From Phoronis ovalis (Eukaryota > Phoronida > Phoronidae), in assembly GCA_028565635.1 (NCBI GenBank), contig JAOXYB010068256.1, positions 1 through 10,079 on the forward strand: a stretch of 10,079 nucleotides of DNA, read 5' to 3'. Positions 1 through 9,066 of the stretch are shown one piece after another. The position numbers and the translations under genes were made by a program. The notes below the pieces were generated by a model. The model worked only from the letters and a program-made list of their open reading frames with translations. It did no database searches and was not told the DNA's origin. The number at the start of each line of letters is the position of its first letter. The stretch's first letter is position 1.

Positions 1-1090
1 TATATATATTAAGAAATAAATCCATAGTTGATGTGTTACAATCTCTACACACAAAGGCTACAATAGGTTCTCAGCTGGTGGGTGCAAGATTTAATTTTGC
101 AGTTGTGGTAGTGGAGGAAAACAATATGGCTTTTAAGATTGTTTGATTTTTAAAAATTATAAAATATAAATGCAGTAAAAGATGAGTCGATTTCTTCAAG
201 TTCAGTATAGTGTCCAGGATTTCTTGTTCACACATACATTAAAAAACTTGTATTATGTGTTTATTACTTTTGGCTAGGTGTAGTATTTGCTATGGCAGAC
301 AGGCAGGTGATTGTTTATTAAAGATAGCATCTCTGTCTGCTGAATTGTCAAAAAATTGAATCTTTTTCTGTGTTACTTTCAAACAATTTTTTGTATTATG
401 ACAATTGCTATAACAGTGCATTCAGTTGTAACTGATGCGGGGGCCATTCAAGAACTTTCTGTGGTAAGGCAGTGTTATTTAGGACACTTAGGTAATTTCA
501 GGTAATGTGTTTCACAATGTTTCAAGAACAATTTTGCTATTTTTAAAAAAAAATTGATCTAAGTTTTGTAAAAAACAGATCAATGCCCGGGGAGGCACCG
601 GATGGTGGGTGTTGCCCTGATGGGGTATGTTTTTTAGCCTATTTGGTAACTTTAGTTTGGTAAGTTTTAGGTAAAATTTTGAAAATGTTAGTTCAAGTGT
701 CACATTTTTCAGAAATACATTTTAGTTCAGGAAAGGGTGATGATTTTTCTTTTAGAATATTAAGGTTTCTTTTTTATTAAATAGGTAATTCATATTGTAC
801 TTTAGATTTAAAGAATTTATTGCAAGTTTTTTATATAAGATATTTTGGGAATATTTTTATTTAAGTCGTAAATTAAACGTTTTGTAGACATAATATGAAT
901 TCTCATAGCTCTTGCCCCAGCTAGCATTCTGATACATGGTGAAGTAAGATACAGTATCTGTGGCCTAAGTATAGTATAGCCATTCTTAACAATCTAAGTA
1001 TGAATAACTAACAATCATGAGAATATATGACATTTAACTGGATGAGAAAATGTGCTTTTATAGCAATATTATGGTGGCCCTACAGTCGAA

Positions 1091-1156
1091 GTGACACTGC
1101 ATTTAAAGTGGCAAGATAAGAAATTTTGCCTGTTTTAACCCACAATAGTACATATT
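1091..1156 (+). repeat. Direct repeat, copy 1
   Basis: This copy consists of two conserved blocks. The first runs from 1091 to 1118 (starting gtgacactgc, ending gcaagata). The second is a 24-base block at 1133-1156 (starting ttttaaccc, ending catatt). A 14-base spacer separates them. Both blocks recur in the same order at 1262-1315. The first block differs by one base between copies and the second is identical. The function is unknown; it is probably a local duplication or two copies of a short dispersed repeat. Confidence 0.85.
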
Positions 1157-1261
1157 GTCTTTTGCAAGGCATACTTTTATATTAATATCTATTTATATGT
1201 GTGTCCACCATGCTGAACAAACACATCTATTTTGAATTTTTTACTGCAATTATGACTTTCA

Positions 1262-1315
1262 GTGGCACTGCATTTAAAGTGGCAAGATATCTTTTAACCC
1301 ACAATAGTACATATT
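1262..1315 (+). repeat. Direct repeat, copy 2
   Basis: This is the second copy of the unit at 1091-1156. It carries the same two blocks (1262-1289 and 1292-1315), but the spacer is only 2 bases instead of 14, so the copies differ by a 12-base indel. The near-identity of the blocks points to a fairly recent duplication or to selection; the sequence cannot say which. Confidence 0.85.
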
Positions 1316-1723
1316 TGTATTTGTATGTTCTAGGAATATTATATAATTTTGCTGAATAGGGTAAATTATAAATATTAAAGTATTAATTTTATTTTTTTAA
1401 TGTTCCTGTTAGTGTGTTGGCAGAGAGCTCATGATCATCTGATTTATAACTGTAAATCTACAGGTATGGATGTTTATCTAAAGCTAAGGCTGCCACCTGC
1501 AACTTATGAATATGTGGGCCCCTCATTTCATTATTATCTTTACAGCAGTGCATGATGAGACAGAATTACTAATGAGTTTGAATGAAACTATAATGTTTGG
1601 TTTGTCTGCGAAAGAAACATGGTGGTATTGTCATAATTTGAAGCCTACTGAAATAATTAGATGAATATATTTTTCAGTAATATCAATACCAGTTCCATGA
1701 TATTTCTTAAAAACTTGTAAACT

Positions 1724-1816
1724 TGATGTACATATATACACCTCTGTGTGAACTTCTCAACATTTTTCTACACACTGTCCTGTATGCGTAGTACGTATGT
1801 ATATAGTGGTACATCA
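1724..1816. repeat. Imperfect nested foldback
   Basis: The outer arm tgatgtac at 1724-1731 pairs with gtacatca at 1809-1816. A second paired segment follows inward (atataca near 1734-1740 with tgtatat at 1798-1804) after a small gap. An inner gtgtg/cacac pair lies at 1746-1750 and 1771-1775. The arms are short and AT-rich, so this could be a small palindromic MITE remnant or chance. Confidence 0.35.
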
Positions 1817-4800
1817 TGTATGATATAGGTCCCTTACTTGCCTTTATTTTGCCACTATAAACCAGTACTAACACCCCTCTCTCATCCCCCCTGTTCATAC
1901 CTTTTATTCTACCATTAAGTACATATGATTGGAATATACAGAATACGTAGTATTCTGCACTTATTGTAAATTATTTGCAAAAAGAATGAAAACATCTGAT
2001 TTTTAAAAAAGATCATCGGCCATCTTTGTTTTAAATGATATTGATATTTCTGCTCATGAGCATACTCTTTAGATGTAGTTATTATTGCTTTATGCGGGTA
2101 TTTTCATAGTTTGATTGTTTTGATTATTTTACATTTATTTTGTTTTGATATATACAAATTACAATAATTTAGCATTGCAATAATTCAGAAACTGTTAGAA
2201 AAAGTTATAATGTACCACTGAGTGCAACTGTTGTATTAGTTATCGGTACTGAAATTATGTGTAATGCCCAAATTATATGGCTCTTTGATGATTATTTTTA
2301 AGCTGATATAAAATACATTCTGCTTTGTAGTGACTTTATTGTTTTTTAAGAATAAATCCCTTAAAACAACCTAATGGTTATTTAAGAAGCACATATTTTA
2401 AAATTACTTTAGAAATATTTGGAGAAAATATATTATGAAGTCAGAAGTTCTGACATAAAAGACTGCGAATCACAAATTATATAATTTAGAAATACTGCCA
2501 TCAAAAACTAATTGGCATTATGACATATTCTAGCCATTGTAGCTGTTACAGTATTCCAAGATTAAATATGTTTGAATTCTACATCGCACAAGGCTGGGTT
2601 GGAACCAATTGCAAGACTATATAAGTATAGTTGGACATTTAAGAATATATAAAAGAATTTTAAATTTCAGAGACACATTCTCTCTATGACTGAACTTACT
2701 TTACAATGGTGTTCAAATATAGAGCAAACCAGGGAAAGCATTTCTGAGTGACAATCCAGATACCCCACCATATGCAGAGTCACTTGAAAAAATTGGAAAT
2801 GCTGCAGTTACTCAGATATTGAAAAAAATCTGTTATGAAGTTTGTAATTTTGAAATAAAAAATAAGCTATGACAGTATTTTTAATATTAGTAATAATAGT
2901 GATATAGGTTTGTGGAATACTTTAAAGTTGTAAACAGTTTTGCTTTTGATACATAAACGCATGAAACTACAATGAAAGTTTTTGTACAATCGCAGATACT
3001 CAGGACGGAAGGTTGATTATGATTCTAACACTTATTGACTGTTCATTAATCAATTTTAATTATTTATGTTTGATCCTTCAGGTGAAGTATGGTTTCATTA
3101 TTATTCGTAAAATCTAGCCAGTTGAAATTTGCAGTAAAGTATGTCAAAACTACGTCTTCAAACATCCGGATCCTCTCTGCTAATTTGGTAAAAATTAATC
3201 CACTGTTGAGGCACGTATAGATGGAACTCTGATAACCCTCCCCCCAAAGCTATCAGTAACATGTGGATAGTGTTCCTTATGATAATAAGAAGACACATCA
3301 GAAGAAGTATCAGGCCAAGTTTTTTTAATGGAAACTTAAATAAATACATGAAGAAATCTGACAGACCTACATATGTATTTCATGTACAATCCAATACTAT
3401 TGAGACTTACATTGCAACTGTTTTTATAACATTTTAATAAATTAAGCTATTGTTATGAACTTCTGAGATCAAATAATGACTTTGCATAAAACAATTAAAG
3501 CTCTGTATAGGAATTTTTACACAAACCTGCATTTTTAATTAAACTACTCAGACATGTATTTTTGAAATCTTGCTAGACCATCATATTTTCTTAGACATTC
3601 TCTGCTGGAAAAACATGTGGCCCCATACTGTTTGCCCATAGCAGCCTGTATTTGCCACTATTGTAATCAAATTTATGACATACTATTTAGATATATATGC
3701 ATTCTACATGTGCATATAGTATTCGGAGTGTATTTTGACAGTGTAAGAGGTTTGTACCATTTTAACTATCATTGAAGCTTTTCAGTGCCTCATAGCTGGA
3801 GGAAGCAGTTAGAAAATATTGATTGCGTTGTTGGCAATGGTACCAGGATACACCTTGAACATAGAGGCCTCTTTTGGGGGAATTCTTTTCACGCATTTTC
3901 ATTAAATTACATAGTTTTGAAAATGGCTGGACAGATAGATAAGTATAAAAACGATTGCTTTGAAACTACAGCGTCCTTCCATTTCAATATGTATAGCTTG
4001 GATATATTGATAACTCTGTTGTAGTTTTTCTACATGTGCATTCTGCAGGAAACAACATGAATATATAAATGTATGTTTGAGTTTTGTATTCCAAAGATTG
4101 TTACAAATTTCATTTTGTGTATCAGGTTTTGTGGTACCTGAAGTTGTAGAGATTGCGATGAGATGGTAGTAGCTATCCTCCGAAATAAGTTTATTTACCT
4201 TTTTGATGCCTCTAATGTACTAATAGGTATTGAATTGATAGTCGTCATAAATATATGCAGAGTAATTTGGTAGCAAACAATGCGGGTATGCTAGTTACTA
4301 ATTGCTTATATTGATTGATTGCCTTATTATTCATTCATGTTAAAAATTCACCTGTTACTTCACTTTTATCTTTGACAAAATAATTCTGATGTACAAGTAA
4401 ATGTACTCCATTTGTATTCAAACCCCTTGTTTTCAAGTAAAATTCGTCCTTTATTTTTGAGGAGTGTGTGACATGTGAAAATTACTTTTTTAAAAGGGAA
4501 AATGAAAATATTTAACTTTAATGTATGCAGATTAGATAATATTAATGAATTATTCTAACTTTAGTAGGATTAAATAATAAATATATGTAATGCATCATAA
4601 TATGCTTGTATATAGTATGTACATTCTATGATTCATTTACTCGTTCATGTTCCAGTACTTATATTTCAATACTATAAATTATCTTCAGTTTATTTAAAAA
4701 ACTTTCTTCAAACTGAAAGTTCACAAAAATATGCACAAACTTATTTGACGTCATATTCCCCATGTCCACTGAACTCTTATTCTGAAGAAAATTAATAGAA

Positions 4801-5092
4801 ATTTTATTTGGGTTGTAGTTTTTTCTTAATCTAATACTATATTTAGTTAGAATTTACATGCATCTATCAAATCATAGATACAACCTGCCAATGCTTTACT
4901 GATTTAATTGTATCTATGGTATATTCCTTTTCCGTATAAATTATCTATGTTCTATATCTTTGATATAAAATGTTACTGTAAGTACATTTTCCGTAACCTC
5001 ACAGAAATTAAGTAACGATCATTTGTGGTGTACAGAATGAAGGAATAAATTCTATTTGCGATATTGTATTGTAGTTGTCTTGATGATTGTAT

Positions 5093-5142
5093 GGAGCAAA
5101 TTTGAGAGTGCAGCAAGAATACCTTTGCACTTCTCTTGCTCC
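5093..5142. repeat. Short foldback of moderate GC content
   Basis: The sequence at 5093-5112 (ggagcaa, a five-base interruption, then gagagtgca) is largely the reverse complement of 5126-5142 (tgcacttctcttgctcc), with a 13-base loop. It is richer in GC than its surroundings, which makes the pairing less trivial than most AT-rich hairpins here. It lies inside a minus-strand open frame that I do not accept as a gene. There is no evidence of a function. Confidence 0.4.
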
Positions 5143-6282
5143 AGCTGTGATCCTAGTCCTGCATAAACCCTGATTAGCCATGAGCCAGCATTCATTTAAT
5201 ATTTTAATATTCTTATGTAGACTTTGCCTCATTTTCCCTGTTTCCTGCTGTAAAACTTCAGTCAATGTCTGGTATTTGAGTGAAGTGAATAAACTTAGCA
5301 GTGATTTATATTAAAAACTTTATTGATGTATTATTAGAATTTTAATATAAAAATACATTTAAATGAATTTGGAGTCAATGCGAGGACACTTTATACCATA
5401 CACCCGGGAGTAACACTATCGGATGTAATATGTGCACATTATAGTTCTGAATTTCGTCAATAAAAACCCTTGATAAAGGTACTTTTTTGAATCTGAAGAA
5501 CTATGATGGGCCCATTTTTTTAAATTGAATTATACTACTGGTCCATTTATCCAGCAGAAGGCTGTAAGATTTTATAATAATTGTGCTTCTTAAGTTACAT
5601 AGTTACATTCATTATAGTTAAAGGTACATGTACTACAGGAAAAGACACAAAATATATAATAATTAATTAAAGTCAAGATTACTATTACAAATGTACTACC
5701 GTAACATAAGATAATAAACTACTTATAGAAAATATATATATGCATGTCCAGTACAGGCTATAGCATATTAAACTATTATCATTGCATTGTATACTTTACA
5801 TATTTTGCGTCGGTGCAACTTAATTCGCATATATATGATATGTAGATACATGTAGATATTAATAGTCCATATTTTTGCTGCTTATTTGTAAATATTATAT
5901 ATTATTACAATATATGTCAAAACTCCTTGTGTAACAGAATGACATTAAAACATTGCATACACCTTCCCAGTAATATATTTTTTTAACAAGTTATGTGTTT
6001 AATACTAAATTGGCATGTTTGTGCATGCTTTTGATACATGTTTCCACCATGGTCTTCAATGGTCATGCAGTAATGTTGTAGCTTTATAAGGCAAACTACC
6101 ACAGTAGTATTGCTCCAAAAATGTTTTACATCAAGATAATGTTAGCTTTGATTTCAGGAAGGATCCCTGAGCAAGATGATACCCTTGCATTTACTTAAAT
6201 TGTGATAGTTATCAAACTGAGCTATAACTCATATATCATATATTTGAATATTGCATATTAAAAGTTGGAAGTTTCATTTTAG

Positions 6283-6410
6283 ATGCAATATTGGTGACAC
6301 AGTTTTATTATGTTTGGATGAACGCCATGATCAGTATGTGGTTTTCACAGTTGGTGCAACACTACATTTTCTACATGCAGACTGTCTTGAAGTGCTTGGA
6401 TTAAAAACGG
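6283..6410 (+). CDS. RB1CC1: RB1CC1/FIP200 Claw domain, exon A (internal, partial gene)
   Basis: This exon encodes the first part of the C-terminal Claw domain of RB1CC1/FIP200, the scaffold of the ULK1/Atg1 autophagy-initiation complex. It follows a 3' splice site (gtttcattttag) and ends at a 5' splice site (acgg|gtaac). Its first base completes a codon from an unseen upstream exon. There follow 42 whole codons, and the last G begins a codon finished in exon B. Recognisable family features are an IGDTVLL strand, the DERHDQYVVFTV segment, and TLHFLHADCLEVLGLK, matching the vertebrate pattern of GDLVLI, DERHDNYVLFTV and TLYFLHSESL. Human FIP200 begins its Claw about a dozen residues further upstream, so that edge and the long coiled coil lie in exons outside what I can identify. 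No stop or frameshift is present. Assignment rests on remembered family sequence and is strong because three exons agree in order and phase. Confidence 0.93.
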
Positions 6411-7244
6411 GTAACAAATTTTCAGCATGAATATCTCTAAGTATTATCTTAAGTTTTCAAGATAAATAGAGGTGTTTAAATATTTTTAGCAATTTGAATG
6501 AAGAGACAGACATAAAAATAATCAATTAACACTGTCTCAATATATCTCAAGTTCTTAATCTGTTAAGTTTTGTGTATTATCATAACTCTACTCACCTATG
6601 AACATGGTACAGTTCTGAGAGCTTTCACATATACCATAGAACCTTTAACAATCCAATGACAGAGCGAAAAACTCATAAAACTGTTAACTTTAATATATGT
6701 TCAGGAAGTTATGATAAATGATTATTACCTGGAGTATATCCACCACTTTAACGATGCTTTTGGTAATATGACAAAATGACAAACACTTTCAGTTTTTCAG
6801 ATCTACAACCCAATCAAAATGATCCATCAGTTGCTTTAGTGATGTCCTATATTGATCAATAAAAAAACAACATTCCCAACATCAGCTGCTATGATTTGTG
6901 TTGTTTCTAACATTGCCAGTGCCTGACAATTGTCATAACAAAGTACTAAGTGACTGTACGACTGACAGTGACATTATAAAACACACAATAAATTACACCA
7001 GTAGGCCCAGTAGCTATCTTTGCAGTGGAAATCTGTTTTTTTGCAAAGCAAAATGCATTCTTAAATATAAAGGTTTGCTAACACTTTTCTTCGTGTCTCA
7101 TTATTTTTCATAAAGTTAAAAATTAAAACTAAATACAAGGCAAAATCCAGTAAAGACAACAATAAAATCACATGTTGATGTAAACTAAGATTCCTCTTCA
7201 TGTTGACATGGTTAGTTTATATATAACTACTGGTGTTTTTTCAG
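6411..7244 (+). other. Intron between Claw exons A and B (834 bp)
   Basis: This phase-1 intron begins gtaac and ends in a pyrimidine-rich tract and acceptor (gtgttttttcag). Removing it joins G to CT to restore an alanine codon and keeps the Claw reading frame. It contains a 71-codon plus-strand open frame (6898-7113) with no start methionine codon and no splice context, which I regard as chance. I see no RNA gene or mobile element in it. Confidence 0.88.
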
Positions 7245-7315
7245 CTCCAGGGGAAACTCGGAAATCTTGGGTACTTGCAGAGATTACTGACAAGGAGTAC
7301 TGCCAGGCTAAAAAG
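7245..7315 (+). CDS. RB1CC1: RB1CC1/FIP200 Claw domain, exon B (internal)
   Basis: This 71-base exon supplies the last two bases of a shared codon and then 23 whole codons, ending in phase 0 at a strong donor (aaaag|gtaagc). The peptide contains TRKSWVLAEITDKEYCQAKK, which matches the vertebrate stretch around RPWVLGKV-EKEYCQAKK. The Trp-Val-Leu strand, the EYCQAKK helix and turn, and the final lysine pair are retained. In the human protein those lysines (about K1568 and K1569) belong to the basic pocket that binds phosphorylated FIR motifs of cargo receptors such as p62; their retention here suggests the same use, which is inference. The segment joining exons A and B (APGETR) is where animal homologues vary. 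Confidence 0.94.
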
Positions 7316-8652
7316 GTAAGCTCACATTTTCTAAATATTTCCAAATGTTCACATAGACTTTCATCTTTCTTCCTCTTTTAATTGGCCATATTAACTAGAA
7401 TATTGGCAACTACTTCTTTCAAGACTAGTTTGAGGTGTTTTTTTTGTCTTGGTAGAGCATGTTGAGTCTCTGTCTGCCAGGGTTTTAAAACTACCTGTAC
7501 CAGTTGGGAAGAATTTGATCAATTAATTCGTATTATGTGTTTATGATTCAGTCCTAGTGTCAAATTTTCTGTATGAAATTCAGTTATTTCATATTAGCCC
7601 AGTCTAATCCATCCGTTGTGCTCTGCACCTTAACTAATGTCTGGGCTTAACCCTAGTCAATTTTTGTTTATCTCGAAAAGCAGAACAATAATTCCTTTAT
7701 TTCTATAAAAAGGGTCATGAAAGTCTTGACACCAATCAAATTGCAGCTTACAATAATAGGTATAACTGTGGACTAAGTGGATAGGGGGTCAATCACATGC
7801 ATTTGGTCCTGTCAGAGTCTATCTATAGTCCGCTAAGCAAAAAGCAAGCTCCCTGGCCCAGTGATACGTACTCAGAATAAATCCTTATGATAGAATAGAC
7901 ATGGGAGACGATGATGGATCATACAGAGAAAAGGCTTGTCTCGGTTGGCTAAAGTTTAATGACTTAATTATTTCGCTTTTGTTAAATTGAAGGAATGTAA
8001 CAAAAATTGACGTTAGTTGAGAAGGTGCGGAACACTAACGGATGGATTTATTCAGACTGACATTAGCCCTGCTTTATAAGGGCATTATTTCCGTATTATA
8101 ATGTATTTTGCGTGATGATCCATATGATCATATTACATGGAGAACTATCACAGATTTGCTTGAACCATGTCTTAGCTTTATCTCTATGGTGTAGTGGGTG
8201 CTTGTGTTAAGGATGCTTGGGTCCACATATGCGAACATAGGGTTAAAAAACAGCCCCTAAACACATATGGACCGATCCATCATTCAGCAAAATTTATTCA
8301 CCCTTCATTCTGATTTCAGATGGTTAAATGAAAAGTGTACTTGAATGTATATTACTTGAACTAAGCCAGTGTGCAATTTACTTTCCTGTAAATAGTCTGT
8401 GACCTGCACTGAAACATTATATTGGATTAAGCTGTTAATTTTTTTAATACAAGCCAAAAATCTCAGTTTAACCTTTGCTTAAGTAATCTTTACATCTATA
8501 GCTATAAAGCTGTTTCTCTTATCTTTGAATTTTCAAAGTGAAGGCATTACAAAAAAAATCAATAAAACTTTGGAGACTCCAATAGATTCCAACCACGATC
8601 ACAGAATGATAATCCAATTCTGTAATGATGCTGATTTTCCTTTATATTATAG
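7316..8652 (+). other. Intron between Claw exons B and C (1337 bp)
   Basis: This phase-0 intron runs from gtaagc to the acceptor tttatattatag. Its middle third is occupied by a foldback element (about 7600-8059) described separately. A further imperfect inverted repeat lies at 8220-8242 and 8255-8273 (ggtcc..atatg..taggg facing cccta..catatggacc). I see no coding sequence in it. Confidence 0.88.
7600..8059. mobile_element. MITE-like foldback element in the last RB1CC1 intron
   Basis: The two ends are inverted copies of each other over at least 70 bases with small indels. Perfect paired blocks, in order, are cagtct 7600-7605 with agactg 8054-8059; aatccatccgtt 7606-7617 with 8037-8048; gcacctt 7625-7631 with 8022-8028; aactaa 7632-7637 with 8013-8018; and a 13-base block 7656-7668 with 7999-8011. 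Weaker similarity runs further inward on both sides (aaaagc... near 7676 and gctttt near 7976). The left arm carries an extra segment of about 15 bases (7642-7656). An 8-base direct repeat, attagccc, flanks the element at 7593-7600 and 8062-8069, but it is offset by two or three bases from the arm ends, so it is only a possible target-site duplication. There is no transposase frame, so the element is non-autonomous. The superfamily is unknown; an hAT-like origin is a guess from the 8-base repeat. Confidence 0.72.
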
Positions 8653-8763
8653 AACAATAACCGCTTTAAAGTACCACAAGGAACCAAGTTTTATCGTGTA
8701 AAAGCAAAGCCATGGGATAAAGGAACAGATCCAAAAGGTGCTACTGGAGGACATAATAAATAA
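8653..8763 (+). CDS. RB1CC1: RB1CC1/FIP200 Claw domain, terminal exon C with stop
   Basis: The terminal coding exon has 36 codons and a TAA stop at 8761-8763, entered in phase 0 after tttatattatag. It begins NNNRFKVPQGTKFYRVKAKP, matching the vertebrate end NRFKVP-GTKFYRVKA. The spacing from the lysine pair of exon B to the Arg-Phe here equals that of human FIP200. The counterparts of R1573, F1574, F1582 and R1584, which line the cargo-receptor pocket in the human Claw, are therefore all present. After a Trp shared with the human tail (KAKPW against KAVSW), this protein continues for 15 residues to the stop, against 4 in human FIP200. The extra tail is polar and glycine-rich (TDPKGATGGHNK). 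Nothing is broken. The last two sense codons, AAT AAA, happen to spell a polyadenylation hexamer. Confidence 0.95.
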   Translation, partial: NNNRFKVPQGTKFYRVKAKPWDKGTDPKGATGGHNK

Positions 8764-8997
8764 AATGATGGTTGACAATGTGTCCCAACAGCTGAACATG
8801 AGTGTTGGAGTGAGGCTTATATCAGGTTCAGGAAAAACAGCACATTTTTAATATTTGGATGTGCTTTCATGCATTTTAATTTTTTTTTCAATGATTTTGT
8901 TAAATCATATCTATTTATTAATGGTTTATGATCTCAAAACCAATAGGTTCCTGATTAAAATCAGATACTTGGCAGGTATGTTTGTTTCAGCTTAACA

Positions 8998-9003
8998 AAT
9001 AAA
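8998..9003 (+). promoter_or_regulatory. Candidate polyadenylation signal AATAAA (proximal)
   Basis: A canonical hexamer lies about 235 bases after the stop codon. The downstream sequence shows only weak GT enrichment. In a genome this AT-rich, hexamers also occur by chance. Confidence 0.4.
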
Positions 9004-9040
9004 CGGATGAAGTGCCATGCACTCTGCTAGTAACCCATAA

Positions 9041-9046
9041 AATAAA
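9041..9046 (+). promoter_or_regulatory. Candidate polyadenylation signal AATAAA (preferred)
   Basis: A canonical hexamer lies about 280 bases after the stop. It is followed within 15 to 35 bases by a G- and T-containing stretch (ggaggtatag, then ctctgttgt) that could act as the downstream element, so I prefer it over the copy at 8998. Confidence 0.45.
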
Positions 9047-9066
9047 AGGAGGTATAGACAAGCTCT

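Larger units (their letters stand above)
1..6282. other. Long non-coding stretch, probably intron of the RB1CC1-like gene
   Basis: No exon, RNA gene or transposon coding region could be supported here on either strand. The stretch is AT-rich with frequent stops in all frames. The open frames present reach at most about 85 codons, lack family resemblance and lack convincing splice context. Exon A at its right end opens in mid-codon after a 3' splice site, so at least the right-hand part must be intron. Whether all of it is one intron cannot be seen. It holds a direct duplication near 1091-1315, imperfect foldbacks near 1724-1816 and 5093-5142, and a small GC-rich patch at about 583-628 in otherwise AT-rich DNA. 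The exon encoding the segment just before the Claw domain should end in phase 2 (two bases of a codon), and I could not find one. Confidence 0.55.
8764..9066 (+). other. Probable 3' UTR of the RB1CC1-like gene
   Basis: This non-coding sequence follows the stop codon, ending a little beyond two canonical polyadenylation hexamers. The right end is approximate because no cleavage site is visible. The sequence is AT-rich and has no long open frame. Confidence 0.55.

Noticed and set aside
512-703. Minus-strand 63-codon frame over the small GC-rich patch at 583-628
   Set aside because: It shows no motif or context; most of it is low-complexity Lys, Leu and Phe codons typical of AT-rich DNA.
1400-1555. 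Plus-strand ATG-initiated frame of 51 codons
   Set aside because: It is within the length expected by chance and has no recognised motif or splice context.
1707-1898. Minus-strand 63-codon frame
   Set aside because: It lies across a foldback sequence, with no family resemblance and no gene signals.
2440-2454. Perfect 15-base palindrome gtcagaagttctgac, considered as a heat-shock or other dimer binding site
   Set aside because: The gaa/ttc halves are one base apart instead of the two needed for a heat-shock element, and a single palindrome of this size can arise by chance.
2723-2872. Plus-strand open frame of 49 codons with a helix-like composition (AESLEKIGNAAVTQILKK), considered as the missing coiled-coil exon
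   Set aside because: It has no proper 3' splice site with a pyrimidine tract and no good donor, and I could not match it to RB1CC1.
3133-3189. Possible small exon between ttgcag and a gtaaaa donor
   Set aside because: The only frame open throughout ends in phase 0, incompatible with exon A, which needs a phase-2 partner; the frame that would fit creates a stop at the junction.
3158-3349. Minus-strand 63-codon frame with a hydrophobic Leu/Ile run
   Set aside because: The hydrophobic run could pass for a membrane segment, but AT-rich DNA produces such runs readily and there is no other support.
3785-4024. Plus-strand open frame of 79 codons preceded by ttttcag
   Set aside because: It begins at GTG rather than ATG. 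The acceptor-like site lacks a strong pyrimidine tract, no matching donor is convincing, and the peptide resembles nothing in RB1CC1.
4873-4918. 10-base inverted repeat catagataca/tgtatctatg with a 26-base loop
   Set aside because: It is short and isolated, and does not extend on either side.
5008-5265. Minus-strand open frame of 85 codons
   Set aside because: This is the longest frame in the window, but it shows no family motif, has no splice or promoter context, and such lengths are expected a few times by chance in 10 kb searched in six frames. It also overlaps a foldback.
5305-5351. Perfect 12-base inverted repeat made only of A and T
   Set aside because: In sequence this AT-rich, an AT-only match of 12 bases is weak evidence for anything.
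5375-5500. Minus-strand 41-codon frame with protein-like composition in a higher-complexity patch
   Set aside because: It is too short, with no splice pair or family match.
6898-7113. Plus-strand open frame of 71 codons between exons A and B
   Set aside because: It lies inside an intron whose removal restores the conserved Claw exactly; it begins at GTG and has no recognisable motif.
8220-8273. Imperfect inverted repeat around ggtcc..atatg, considered as a second MITE or as part of the 7600-8059 element
   Set aside because: The arms are interrupted every five or six bases and do not resemble the arms of the neighbouring element.
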